Origin: Rachicladosporium sp. CCFEE 5018
Lineage: Eukaryota > Ascomycota > Dothideomycetes > Cladosporiales > Cladosporiaceae
Direction: 5' to 3'
Length of the DNA: 64,000 nucleotides
NCBI GenBank assembly: GCA_002077045.2
Contig: KZ111191.1
Coordinates: forward strand, 69,198 to 133,197
Below, one piece after another: positions 1 to 11,043 of this stretch. The first letter of the stretch is position 1. The number at the start of each line of letters is the position of its first letter. The translations under genes were made by a program, and so were the position numbers. Under the pieces are notes generated by a model. It was not told the origin of the DNA. It ran no database searches and saw only the letters and a program-made list of their open reading frames with translations.

Positions 1-1706
1 GTGGTGCGTTGCCCCCAATCTCCCACGCAACGCTGCGCCGCACATGTGTATGCAGGCGCTGACTACCAGTTGTAGGGCGATGTCTACCAGAAGGTGATCG
101 AAGAGGTGGTAGCAGCGTCGACAAATGACTTCGAGGAGAGTGGTGTGGGACAGGCGACACTAGAGGACCTACGACAGGTAAGCAGTCCACGGTCCCAGCG
201 GCGCCGGCCGCACGCCGCCAAGGTGACTCTTCACGATTGCATTCTCCTCAGTGTTTTTCTTTAGTCAGTTTGCTCGACATATGGACGAGACTGTTCCGCA
301 GAACCAAGAAGAAATAGCGATGTAATTGCAAGGCATATCGGCAGCGACCGCGAGTTCATGCTTCACCAAAGTGCTGCGCAGGCAAATGCAAAGCGGGGAT
401 GCAGAGGGTTGGGGCAGCGTCCTGTTTTGCCCACTCCTTATCAAGGGCTGTGCTAGCTCCACTTTCCCCGCTTATCTGCTTTCAGTTGCTTCCGCGTCAC
501 GTGCGGTCTGGCTTCTATATCACGTGTCGTGCCACAACATGCTATGGACTCGACTGACATTGATGATCACAGGAATGGCAACGTCAACTATCGATGAAGC
601 GCATTGCTACAATGCCGTGGGACCCGAAGCCGACGCCCGTGCAACCAGCCCAGAGCTCCAACCCGTCCATGCAGTCCAACAGCTCGAACGGGCTGCCGTC
701 TAACCCATACACCAACGGACACAGCAACGGACCACCCAACGGCGCAGCAGAATATCCGAACGGAGTACAGCGCATGAAGCCCGAGGCTCCTGCCGAATCG
801 CAGTACCACGGATTGCCTCAGATGAATAATTACCAGCAGATCGGTCCGAATCAAGGCGGCATGCATAGGGCTCAGCAGCTCGTAGAGCAGCAGTTCGGCG
901 CACAGGCTGCCGCTTCGATTCAACGCGGTGGTCTGGCTCTTCCCGGTCAGCAGAAGCCACCACAAGGCCTGCAAATGCCAGGACAAAATCCCAATCTGCA
1001 GCATCAGTATGCTCACCAGCAGCAGCAACAAGCTTTGCGCCAGCAGCAACAGCTTCAACAACAGCAACAGCATCCGCGGATCAAGATAGAGAACAACAGC
1101 GCCAGTCTCCCACAAGGCCAGTATCAACAGCAGCGACCAGAGTCCAAGCCTGCATATGGGCAAACCGACGGTGCAGATGAGGCCATGGATCAATGGAACG
1201 CGATGCTCGCGCAACGGAGAGCAGCTGCTGCCGAAGACATGCTCTATGCCGATCACATGATGAGAGATCGGATCCTAGCTCAAGCCGAGGAGAGCTCGAG
1301 CGGGCTCATGATGCCACTGGAGCAACATGAGGCACGACAGCAGAAGCGCAAGCGCGCCCCTGCTGGACGATCGGCTGCATCAGCTGGTCCTGCCGTACCG
1401 CAATACGATGGCAACCTCGAGATCAATGACGACGGGAAGCCAATCAAGGACGAGGGTGGTGCCCTAAAGGACGAGGATTACGATGATGAAGACGCTGACG
1501 CCATCAACTCGGATCTCGACGACCCCGAGGACGAGCTCAATGCTGTGGACAACGATGACGACGAGAGCGGTGACAGCATTCTGTGTACCTACGACAAGGT
1601 TCAGCGGGTGAAGAACAAGTGGAAGTGCACTCTCAAGGATGGCGTCTTAAGCACTGGTGGCAAGGAGTATCTTTTCAACAAAGGGACTGGAGAGTTCGAG
1701 TGGTGA
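1..1706 (+). CDS. TOA1: TFIIA large subunit, left copy (5' end cut by window)
   Basis: Large subunit of general transcription factor TFIIA, which stabilises TBP on TATA promoters in the nucleus. Exons 1-3 (last codon of exon 1), 76-177 and 573-1706; introns of 72 and 395 nt. The conserved N-terminal helix region (VYQKVIEEVV, DFEESGVGQ) lies in exon 2 and continues into EWQRQL at the start of exon 3. A long Gln/Asn/Pro-rich linker with poly-Q tracts follows, then an acidic stretch and the C-terminal beta-barrel block (CTYDKVQRVKNKWKC, ending KGTGEFEW). That N- and C-terminal conservation around a variable linker is typical of the family. By comparison with the right arm, only the first five codons lie outside the window. 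Confidence 0.93.
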
Positions 1707-2360
1707 GGGTCTTGCGTAGCATTCAGGGTGTGGAGGGAGTATGAACCATACCGTGGTCAGACTTGGGAGGACGGACGGCGGGCGTTCACATTCACATCGG
1801 GTCAACACTAGACTGTCAGTCGTTGAACTGGGTAATAGCGGGCAGGATGCTTGGCTTACACGAGTGTATCATGTTATGATGGGTTGACGTAGAGAAAGAG
1901 TTCATCGATTGGAAACGAAACCAACGATAGTCTCCTCCACTCAGGGTCTCGGATTTATGACCACACACTGCCCTACAACATGACATGTCTGACTGCTGTC
2001 TCATCATCGTTCCCGCAGCCGCTTTTTAGTCTCGGCCAGTGTCACAGGAACACTGCATAGGCTCATGCATCTCGCGAGGTGAAGGAAGGCACACAAAGTG
2101 ATAAAGTGATTGCGAGGTTTAGCTTAGCTCGCTCAAAGTCTATCACACTTGACGCGCCTCCCAAGCACGCGACTGTCATTCAACACTTACGAATGCATCC
2201 CCATGCTCGAACCGCGCACGAATGAACCCATATCATCGTTAGTAGTATACCGAGACGAACGTCTCGTGTTGTATCACTCAAGGCTAAACACATCAATTCC
2301 AAGACAAGCATCCAAAGCGCAACATCGCGATAACTCAACAGCTCGATCAACACCGGACAT
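1707..2360. other. Intergenic, TOA1 to SDR-like gene
   Basis: About 650 bp between two same-strand genes. I see no convincing ORF, tRNA or repeat. It should hold the TOA1 3' UTR and the promoter of the next gene. Confidence 0.6.
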
Positions 2361-3377
2361 ATGGCCGCGAACTCGCTCCATCAGCCCTTCAAGTCAGCGA
2401 CGGCCCAGCCCCCATATGTCTCAACATCCTCCTACTCGTCAGCGGCATCGGCTTCAGTGTCCATGAGATCGACATATCTGGACTATAGATCGCAAGCACT
2501 CTCGAGTCGACCATCCACACAATACTCGCAGCTACAAGGGACCGAGTCAATAGCGACGGCGCAGCAGTTGAATGACTTCCCCCAAGCAACGAGTGTGCTG
2601 CTTGTTGCGGTCGCCGGCCTGCCTCGATCAACACTCAAGACCTATATCGAAACGGCTCTGCGGCAGGACAATGGCATAAGGTCGATCGTGATCCTTGGCA
2701 ATGAGGAACAACAGCCTGGTATCAAGCTGCTGAAGATGGACATGTACGCTCTCCTGGGTAGAATCGGTCGGGAAGCTAGTGTAGACGTAGTCCTGCAACG
2801 ACATTGGACGAGCGAGGACGTAAGCCAAAGGTTGAGCTGGAGTCTCGCGCAGTCAGATGTTGGGGGTCACGGTCACAAGGAGCTTGCGGGTGTAATCTGC
2901 GACGTAGCTGGGTCTGGAATGGCTACTGAGGATATGGTGGATATGGACAGTGGCGCATTTGAGAGCGCATGGAAGAGATCGGTCGGCTTCCTCCATGCGG
3001 TGGCACATGGCGCCGTATCCTCACTCAGGAACTCAAGCAACAAGAGCTATGGACGACTCAGTGCGCCAAACGCCAACGGCCACCGCTTTAGACCTTTTCT
3101 CGCAGTCACAATTCCTTCGGCATCCGACACGAACCCTGACTTCTACATGACAGCTGTCAGATCTCTGCTGGACCGTCTTGGACCCGCCTGCAGCGATGTA
3201 CCCTTGGACGTGGGGTATGCGGATCAGCTACTGCTTCCAGAACCTACTGTTGAGCCTGTGAGGAAGGCTCCATTGCTTGCACCCATCAACGGCTGGAACG
3301 ACGATGACGATGCCTTCTCAGGCGGAGAGTCTCCGACAAAGCTATGGCCAGCGGCGAGCGAGATGGGTTACTTTTGA
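2361..3377 (+). CDS. Degenerate Rossmann/SDR-like protein, left copy
   Basis: Single-exon ORF of 338 aa starting at ATG 2361. After about 75 Ser/Thr/Gln-rich residues comes a beta-alpha unit (SVLLVAVAGLPRSTLKTYIE) and then IRSIVILGNEE, the layout of a Rossmann strand-turn-helix. Around residue 180, GVICDVAGSG followed by an amphipathic helix resembles the NAG region of short-chain dehydrogenases. No GxxxGxG cofactor loop or YxxxK catalytic pair is evident, so an enzymatic role is doubtful. The C-terminus is acidic (NGWNDDDDA). The right-arm copy has the same length with scattered substitutions. I do not recognise a specific function. It converges on ACR3, 64 bp away. Confidence 0.75.
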   Translation: MAANSLHQPFKSATAQPPYVSTSSYSSAASASVSMRSTYLDYRSQALSSRPSTQYSQLQGTESIATAQQLNDFPQATSVLLVAVAGLPRSTLKTYIETALRQDNGIRSIVILGNEEQQPGIKLLKMDMYALLGRIGREASVDVVLQRHWTSEDVSQRLSWSLAQSDVGGHGHKELAGVICDVAGSGMATEDMVDMDSGAFESAWKRSVGFLHAVAHGAVSSLRNSSNKSYGRLSAPNANGHRFRPFLAVTIPSASDTNPDFYMTAVRSLLDRLGPACSDVPLDVGYADQLLLPEPTVEPVRKAPLLAPINGWNDDDDAFSGGESPTKLWPAASEMGYF

Positions 3378-3441
3378 AGCATCACTATCCTGAAGATGAA
3401 GCTACGAAGATACAATGGTATGTACAAATCCTGCTGGTCTT

Positions 3442-4689
3442 TTACTTCCATCCCCATCTCTTCTGGACAAAACGTATCACGTACACTAGTCCAACAAGGA
3501 CAGGCACCTCGATCAGCGGCCCAACAGTAGCTGCCAGGGCCTCCTGACTTCCCGCTCCGTACACCGATACCACCACAGCTATCGCAAGCTCGAAGTTGTT
3601 GCTTGCCGCGGTGAACGACTGCGTGCAGCTGACCTTGTACCCGAAGCCGGCGCGCCACATCATCCAAGCCGTGAAAGGAAAAATGACCAGGAAGTAGACC
3701 AATAGTGGAGCGCACACCCTTAGTACCGAAGTGATCTGCTCTACCACGTGCAAGCCCTGCGACGCGAAGAGCACGATGATGGTGTACAGCAATCCTAGCA
3801 AGCTGAATGGCGCGATGTACCGGATGAACTTGTGCTGGTACTTGTGCTCGCCGAGCAGTCGCCTCAGGACCAAGCGCGTGATGATCGCAGCTCCGAGCGG
3901 TATGCCAAGGAAGACCGCAACTGACGTGGCACTGTCCGAGTATAGGTCTTTGTTGTGAACCGGTGCTGGGTCGCGCGAGACCACATGGACGTAGAAAACT
4001 GCCATCGGGGCAAACAAGACTATTTGCAAGATTGAGTTAAAAGCCACGAGGACGGCGCAAAAGTCTGAATCTCCGCCTGCCAAATCCGTCCAGATCAGTA
4101 CCATGGCGATGCAGCGCGCGACGCCGACGAAGATGAGACCGTCGCGGAGTTCTCGCCGGTCGGGCAGGAAAGCCCATGCCAGGGCGGTCATAAAGAGTGG
4201 TGCGATGATCCAGTTGAGCACGAAGGAGATCCCGATCTGGACCCAGAGCTCCTTCCTCTTCAGCAGCAGATGTAGCGTTTCGAATCGGACCTTGCAGAGA
4301 ATCGGATACATCATGACGAGCAGTCCGACTGCTATAGGTACACTGACGCCTACGAACTGGCCTCTTTGTAGTGCTTCGCCTGTCCCTGGGACCAAGTTGC
4401 CGAGGATAATGCCCAGCCCCATTGACAAGAGGATCCATAGCACGAGTAGTCTGTCGAGCCATGACAGGCCCTTGAAGGGTGGTGGGCGGGTGTCTTGTGC
4501 TATGTCACTGTTAGCCTGGTCAAGCATGTAGCGCTCAGAACCACACGTACCATCTCCATTCAAGTTCAAGTCTGCCTCTCGACTCTCCATGCTCGTTTCT
4601 GTCTTGCCACCTTCAAGGTCATCTCGGCTTCGACCAAGTCCTGCGTCTGCTCGTAGATCATCTGTCACACCCCGCTCAACTGTGTCCAT
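3442..4689 (-). CDS. ACR3: Arsenite/antimonite efflux transporter, left copy
   Basis: ACR3 (BART superfamily) exports arsenite or antimonite at the plasma membrane. A polar N-terminus of about 75 aa is followed by roughly ten hydrophobic segments from LSWLDRLLVLWILLSMGLG to the C-terminal LVGLVYVIRFVQ. The block GVARCIAMVLIWTDLAGGD, with its conserved Cys, and AASNNFELAIAVVVSVYG are recognisable ACR3 signatures. The start is ATG 4689 (MDTVERG), the only start shared by both arms. Bases 4500-4550 (51 nt, a multiple of three) have a GTACGT donor, a CTAAC branch site and an ATAG end, so this is probably an intron: exons 4551-4689 and 3442-4499, giving 398 aa rather than 415. A glutathione transferase copy lies upstream. 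Confidence 0.93.
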   Translation of the reverse strand: MDTVERGVTDDLRADAGLGRSRDDLEGGKTETSMESREADLNLNGDGTCGSERYMLDQANSDIAQDTRPPPFKGLSWLDRLLVLWILLSMGLGIILGNLVPGTGEALQRGQFVGVSVPIAVGLLVMMYPILCKVRFETLHLLLKRKELWVQIGISFVLNWIIAPLFMTALAWAFLPDRRELRDGLIFVGVARCIAMVLIWTDLAGGDSDFCAVLVAFNSILQIVLFAPMAVFYVHVVSRDPAPVHNKDLYSDSATSVAVFLGIPLGAAIITRLVLRRLLGEHKYQHKFIRYIAPFSLLGLLYTIIVLFASQGLHVVEQITSVLRVCAPLLVYFLVIFPFTAWMMWRAGFGYKVSCTQSFTAASNNFELAIAVVVSVYGAGSQEALAATVGPLIEVPVLVGLVYVIRFVQKRWGWK

Positions 4690-5340
4690 GTTGTGGTGAC
4701 TGTGTATCTGACGCTAACATCAATATGTAATCGCGTTAAGTCATTTGTAAATACTTCGGGATCGAAGTATATGTAATGAACATCTTCATTGGATGTAGTC
4801 ACTTGTAGGACAGGCTCAGCCAATCAGCAAACGTTCATGACTACGTCGCCAAGGTCTAGGGCAGGCGAAGGTACAAATCTTCTGAGGTTGTCACCGCTCG
4901 TAGAACACTCGACGACGCGATTGACTGTGGACTGGAATCTTCCTTCCGAATTGTAAGCTGCGTGTCACTGCTGGCCACGCAGTGGGTTCGAATGCTGATA
5001 GTGGCATGATGCTCGCACCGTGGGGTTACATGGAAGTTGATGTTGAGCAGTGACACTGCTGCTATCACCAAGTGACTACATGGTTACGACGCTCTTCGAG
5101 ATGTCCGAGACGTCGTTACGATTGCACTTGTCGCCCTGGTTGTAGGAGCATAGCGCTGTGCTGCCATGCCCAAGCAAAACTGAATCGAAAAGTACCATTG
5201 AAAGACTCGCGCCTGGCTCTTGCCAGTACTATGCGAGGAATTTACGACAGTGGGTGTGTTGGACGAGAGTAAGAGCTGTCAGACTCATTGGATGAGCGAA
5301 AGTAAATGGAGTAAGGGTTTGACAAGTCCTCGAAATGACT
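4690..5340. other. Intergenic, ACR3 promoter side
   Basis: About 650 bp between the ACR3 start and the 3' end of the glutathione-transferase copy. It is strongly diverged from its mirror (27098-27837), and short matches remain near 4800-4860. No gene seen. Confidence 0.6.
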
Positions 5341-6174
5341 TTATGCCCTCGATATCCACTGCCTCTCCTCTATCGCCTTTGCTTTCGCTTTCTCGATTCC
5401 AGCGAACTGTGGTGGGCTCTTCGCTCCCAACGGCGCCGCAAGATCCATGTCCGGATCTCCCTTCGCCATAGCTCTCTCAGACCCTTCCCGCCCGGCGCAC
5501 AATGCCATCCATTTGACAACGTCTGGGTACGAGGTCAGGTCCATCGGTGCGAACTGCCGGATCGTCGTAATGCAGACCAGAGACATGATATCCGCTGCTG
5601 TGAACTCGTTGCCGGCAAGGTACTTCGAGCGGCTGAGCTGCGTGCCCATTGCTGGAAGGACTGCATCTACACGTTCCGCGGAGCGCTTGACAGCTGGATT
5701 CGTCGGCTCTGAGACCCCCGCGCCTTTCAACGAATAGAGTCGCATGAGTGCTGGCATAAGTGTGCCTGGACGTCTTGTCAGCCATTTCGAGAGTAATACC
5801 AGATCATTGACGACCTACCATTAGCGTGATGGGACCAGTACAGAAAGTCACTGTACCCCTTCTCCCCCGGCTTCACGAAGTACCTCCCGTTGCCGTAGAC
5901 CTGAGCGATGTACTCCACGCACGCCGCTGACTCGGTTAGTCTGCCATTCTCATCTTCAATCACAGGCGCTTCCCCGAGAACGTGCATCTGCTTGTAAACT
6001 GTTGGGGCGAAAAGGGGAGCCCGAGGATATAATTGAAGCTCATATTCGAGGCCGAGCTCTTCGCAGAGCCAGACCACGCGCTCAGAGTACCAAGACGTCA
6101 GTTATTATGAGTAAAAGTAGACGCACACGATTTGATTACTGTGAGACTTGGAGATGGTGGACTCTAAGTGGCAT
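5341..6174 (-). pseudogene. Glutathione S-transferase, left copy, intron 1 splice sites lost
   Basis: The coding exons correspond to the intact right copy: exon 1 6139-6174 (MPLRVHHLQVSQ), exon 2 5819-6086 (SERVVWLCEELG, APVIEDENGRL, ESAACVEYIAQVYG) and exon 3 5341-5765 (helical C-terminal domain). Intron 2 (5766-5818) keeps GT and AG. Intron 1 has the same 52-nt length as the right copy, but its ends read TA..AC instead of GT..AG. Reading through meets TAA immediately after exon 1. The nearest alternative pair (GTAATC donor one base earlier and the AG inside the next exon) shifts the frame. The N-terminal thioredoxin-fold strand is therefore unlikely to be made, while the rest stays open, which suggests recent decay or an unseen alternative start. 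Confidence 0.72.
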
Positions 6175-7031
6175 CGACATGGTCGTGTACAGGATTGCTC
6201 AGAAGTGTGATGATTAAGGTAGCAAGTGATAGTCGTGCGGGTTATGTGACCGTACTCGTCGTCCGAATAGGTTTGTACTCAAGTATCTGTACATTTTACG
6301 GATAATAGCGTGTATGTGCTAGCGCAAGTCAATCGCTTTCTTGCGGTGTTAAGCACATACTATAACCTCGGCGTATACGCGAATGCGAACTCAACTGCAT
6401 ACTGCCATCCCCCAAAGTACAGCATCAACATTCTAACGCCGTCAACGCGAGTAATGTTAGGCTAGACGCGAATCGACATTTGTGACTCAGAAACGTTCGT
6501 TTGTCTAATCCACATATTCAACACCCCTGGATATCCCATGCCACCCAACATGACTCCTAAGTGCAGCTCAGCCGACCGATCGCGCGCAAATGTCTGTCCA
6601 CACCCTTAGTCACGACGCTCCGACGTCAGTGTCTTCATTCGCTCCGGCCTCGCATCCCAATAACAATCGCATCTAGGCGCTTCTCCCTTCGTCTCATGCC
6701 CTCTACAGCCGCTCGCGACGTCATTGCGATGTCCCTTGTCTTGTCTTCCACAGCAGGCAGATTGGATGGTTCGATAGTATGTCGCTGCGAGCCAGGACAC
6801 CGCGATGCAATGTGGCCCAGTATGAGACCTACTCAAGGTACCCATGCTAGTGTAGCGCCGTCGCCTGCTTTATGGGGATGCATGCCGCAGTCTCTGATCA
6901 ATGTCGGTCAAGGGTAAACCATCAGTGCCATCGATTGCGGGGGCGTCTATCAGTCCACATCAAGCAGAGGCAATGACCGCCACCATCGCACACGGTTCGC
7001 CATCTCGTTTGTACTGGCTCTCACGGGCCCT
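6175..7031. other. Intergenic
   Basis: About 860 bp upstream of the decayed glutathione transferase and downstream of SomA. Only short out-of-frame ORFs. Comparison with 25421-26263 shows many substitutions and indels. No gene recognised. Confidence 0.6.
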
Positions 7032-9448
7032 TCACATCCCTTCCCCAGTCGCCTCTAGCCCGTTATCAAACGCAAAGTTGTCGAAGCCCAGTCCACTTCC
7101 ATCGTCGTTGTTCAGGAAACTATCAAAATCAAAGTTGTCCAGTACATCGCCTCCAGTGCCTCCGAGGTCCGCGAAATCCATGCCGATATCGAACTGGCCA
7201 TTGCTCGGGTCGCCCAGATTACCGAAGGGCTGATTCTGAGACATGTCGGGCGTGGACTGAGGCATGATGTTCGGCTGTGGTTGCTGATTGGGCTGTGGCA
7301 CTGGTGCTCCGTTGGGCATAGGCTGGCCGGCTTTCGGATGGAAAGAGTTCGGTGCCATAGGCGTGATTGGTGTTGCCGGGGTGGGTGTTGGAGGTTGCTC
7401 AGATTCGGTAGTTGGGACTGCTGCTGCTTGATTGCCGCCTTTCTTGCCCTGCGCGCTGTCAGTACGTTGACTTCTAGGCTGCACATTCATCGCAGCATCA
7501 CTCACCTTCTTCGCATCCTTCTTGCCACCAGGTTTCGGCTTGTTCGCCTGGCTAGGCGTCGGCGGCGCGGCAGACTGTGCAGGGCTGCTCGGCTGCGTGC
7601 CTCCCGGACCATTAAGCGGCGGAGCAGGCGGTGGAGGCATGTTACCCTGCCGTGGCGTCACATTCGGCGGCTGTTGACCAGGAGGCTGGCCCGGGCCACC
7701 AGGATGGCCAGGCATCATATTAGGAGGCATCTGCTGGGGAGCACCGGGGAAAGTGCCATTTGGCAACATTCGTTGCGGCTGCTGCTGATTGAACATCTCC
7801 ATCGACGCTTGCGTCAGCTGGCCCTGCTGCTGATTGAATCCTGGGTGTGACCGTGGCACAAGCTGTCCACTTGGACCCTGGACCATCATGTTTCGCATCT
7901 GGGGTGGTATTTGACTAGGGTCGAAGCCTGGAGCAGGTGAGGCGCGACCTTGCATTTGTCCATTCGGCGATGTACCAGCCTGCATGTTTGGCGTTCCTCG
8001 AGCCATGTCATTCGGATTCGGCGATGGACCAGCTCGACTTCCCTGTGGCGACATGTTCGGAGCGAACTGCCCATTGCCAGCATGCATGGCGCCTGGGCCT
8101 GAGATACTGTCTTGCTCTTGTCGAGCCATGAGAAGTCGCTTCTTGTTCTGCTGCTCAAGCAACATCAACTGCATCTGATAGTCTTGCAATGCGTGGTTAC
8201 CGCCATTGCTACCAGCAGCGCCTTGACTGCCTGGATTCGGCACCATACCAGATCGCATGGCACCATTTGCATAGTCGCCCATGGCGTTATCGATGCCAGC
8301 TTGGCTGAGCGGACTTCCTTGCGCGCCGGTTGGACCCATGTTCGCAGCATTGGGAGGCATGCCCTTGTTCATGTTAGAATTTGCTTGATTCTGTGCCATT
8401 GCCGTTTTCATGTGATTTTGCATTTGTTGCGAGTAGGTCTCCACAGACTTCCGTTGCGCGTTAGTAGGCTGCCTTGCAAGGAGGTGGAACTGTTCTGCGG
8501 GCATGAGATTGGGGTCCATCCCGTGGCTCTCGAGTAGCTCACGGGCGCGATGTGCAGCGGCGGGATCGAGGGGGATTTGGTCGGGACCCACCTGATTGTT
8601 TGGCATCTGACCGCCTTGGCCTTGCGGTCTCATCTGCATGTTGCCCTCCAGTCGTTGCCGCTTTGGCGATGGAGCGTCACCGGAGCCCGGCGAGTTTGAT
8701 CGGGGCCCGTTCATCTCCATCTGAGAGTTGGATCGCTCCATCTGCTGGCCCTGCATCATCTGGCCTTTTTGAGCACGCAGTTGTTGCTGTTGTTGCTGCA
8801 TGCGTGCTGCCATCGCGGGGTTCCTTCGCATGTGTGTTAGCCTGGGACCAACCTCGCATACGAATATGACACCTACATATTACCAGCGTTCACCATAGCT
8901 GCCTTCTTAAGGTTCTCTGGCATCATGCCGTTGATCATGGCTGTGTTGTTGCGCATTCCCATCTGCGTTGCAGGATCCGCATTACCCATTATGGCCATTC
9001 GCTGCTTCTGTGCTTGTCGCTGAGTACTGACATATGATATCGCAGAAGGCTTGCCATTACTCCGTCGCGCGTTGAATATGTCCCAAAATTGACACCACCA
9101 ATCGATGAGGAAAGGCTTGTCGCTCGGATTCTCAAATTGTGGTTCAGGCAGATCTTTCGGTCGCGACGGGTCCGAGTCGTCAATGCCGTTAGGCTGGCGC
9201 GAGTTGGGCGATTGTTTGGCGAGTCCAAACTGGCCGCAGTCGACCATGGCGCGTGCGACATCATAGTTCTGGGTGCGTAGGAAGTACTCGTAGATATAGG
9301 CATTGAGTCGGTTGATGTCGCCCTGTGGGTCGTGGGGACTTCCGGCGTTGGTGGGCGTTGGCGCATTCATTTGTTGCTGCTGGGGATGCTGTCCCGCCAT
9401 GCCACCGCCGACGGGTCCACCCATGTTCAACTGCTGCGTCTGGCTCAT
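7032..9448 (-). CDS. somA: SomA/Flo8-like LisH transcriptional regulator, left copy
   Basis: Three exons: 8877-9448, 7506-8823 and 7032-7448, coding 768 aa. Introns are 53 nt and 57 nt. The N-terminal region has a LisH motif (INRLNAYIYEYFLRTQNYDVA) and the following block PSDKPFLIDWWCQFWDIFNARR, the LUFS arrangement of Flo8/SomA/Som1 regulators. These act in the nucleus downstream of cAMP-PKA in adhesion, development and virulence gene control. The rest is long, Gln/Asn/Pro/Met-rich and disordered, with a small Asp/Phe-rich acidic C-terminus (LDNFDFDSFLNNDD) that may activate transcription. Exon 1 lies in the near-identical part of the inverted repeat and exons 2-3 in the diverged part, so this copy is mosaic. 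Confidence 0.88.
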
Positions 9449-11043
9449 GTCGATGCGGAATGATGACTGTACTCGTGTCTATGTAGTCGATGCGCCAATA
9501 TATGCAGAATGCAGTCAATGAGGTCGAGTCAAGTGCATGCGCAGGAGAGATGTCCCGAGACGAGGCTGTCAGCAGCGGAAAGGTGGCGAAGCCGGGGGGA
9601 GTGTCCAGGAAAGGACGAAGGGCGGTCGCGAGCGATGGGTGCAGTCGCACTGCGTGGGCGCGGGTCGATGTATGGGTGGAGCGTGGGTGTGCGCGCGAAC
9701 GACACGAGGTTGAAGTTGCGCTGGCGCAATCAGGAAGCGGTGCAGCTACTCCACAGCACTAGCGACACGACGTGTGGAGGTTAGGGTGATCGCGACGCCG
9801 CCAGCCAGCATATTCCGGTTGTTGCGAGAGGGTGGCGGTGTTGGCGGTGGTGTGTATGTTATCGCCGGCAGGGGTGGGGGGAATCTCTGGCGGAGATGGC
9901 GCGGTTGGAGATGGTGGTGAGCAGCAGCAGGGCGCGAGTGTGGGAGGCCGGGAGCTAGTCGCAGAGACAGGTCTTGGCATTCGGCGCCCGACCGAATTAC
10001 ACCTCCTCAGACACGACGCTGAGCAATCTGACAAAGCTAGGAGCCGACTCCTATGAGCGGACTGGGTATGGCTGTACACCCTATCTTTAAATGGACTCGT
10101 CGCCGCCTACAGCCTTCGACAGAAAGCTCGCTCGATGTTCCCCCGAAGTCACATGATCTGTAAGGCGATGGATCTTATTGGACCGGGAAGGGAGGCAGGG
10201 CCCGAATACCCTGGCGATCGGCCGCTCTTCTATGATCGTGCAACCATCGACCTCACCCCTTGTACCGACATGAGACATCTGCAGAAGATTGCATCTCGAT
10301 AGCGCTTCGCATCGTGATGTGGGCGCACGATAAGCTGCTATCTCGTGTTCTGAGGTAAGGGCTACGAAGTCGATTGCAAAGCCAACACTTCGGCCTACCT
10401 ACGGGAGGAGCGTCCGGACTGTCTGCCATAGGTTGGGCCACGATATCGACAATACAGCCCTTCAGCCCATAAACATACTCGCTAGTCCGCACAATGTTGG
10501 TAGACGCGAGGTCTATATAGGCACGTCTTGCGATACATGGGAAGGTACAATGTGTAGTCGTGCCTTCCAGTGCCTCGCCCAAGTACAACAGCAACCCGAT
10601 GCTAAGTCTACTGTAAAGGACCAGAGAGTCCGGTCTGATGTCGATCAGTTCGGGGTCGAGAAGTGTCACGAGAGCAGTAGTATCCTAGCCTACTCGACGC
10701 GAGAATGTGCAGTCAGAAGGGATTCCTGCAATGTAGCCATTCGACGCCGTCATCACTCCGTCTCGATGAGGCTCCATGAGTGATGTCGTAAGCTATGGGC
10801 AGTGAGCGCAAGACGCATATGAAGTGATGGTTGAGCAGGAAGCAAGTCCAGATCCAACTGCTCTGGCTTCCCTGCGCTGAGTATTCGGACACTCCTACCT
10901 CGTCAACAGTGTCTTGGCTTGACACCTATCGACTTGGTTTCTCGCACCCACCTTCTCGAGACGTCAGCTTCCTGACCTGCATCGCATCTCAGTCCAATAG
11001 ATCGCCCTCATCATCAAGATCGTTATCAGCGCTTCGGAAGACA
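9449..11043. other. Long intergenic region upstream of SomA
   Basis: About 1.6 kb. Bases 9449-10080 are GC-rich with G-rich tracts (9830-9960), consistent with a long 5' UTR or promoter of somA. Bases 10250-10780 have overlapping ORFs on both strands of up to 138 codons, none with a convincing ATG start or recognisable domain. I see no RNA gene. Confidence 0.5.

Noticed and set aside
588..1256. Long Leu-rich ORF opposite TOA1 (and its mirror at 31255-31923)
   Set aside because: It is the antisense of Gln/CAG-rich codons, which read as Leu. No independent start or domain.
4979..5010. GGTTCGAATGC resembling a tRNA B box
   Set aside because: No A box, no acceptor or anticodon stems around it, and the mirror region does not keep it.
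10253..10669. 138-codon minus-strand ORF (mirror 21782-22198)
   Set aside because: It begins at a non-ATG codon, overlaps a plus-strand ORF of similar size and shows no recognisable domain.
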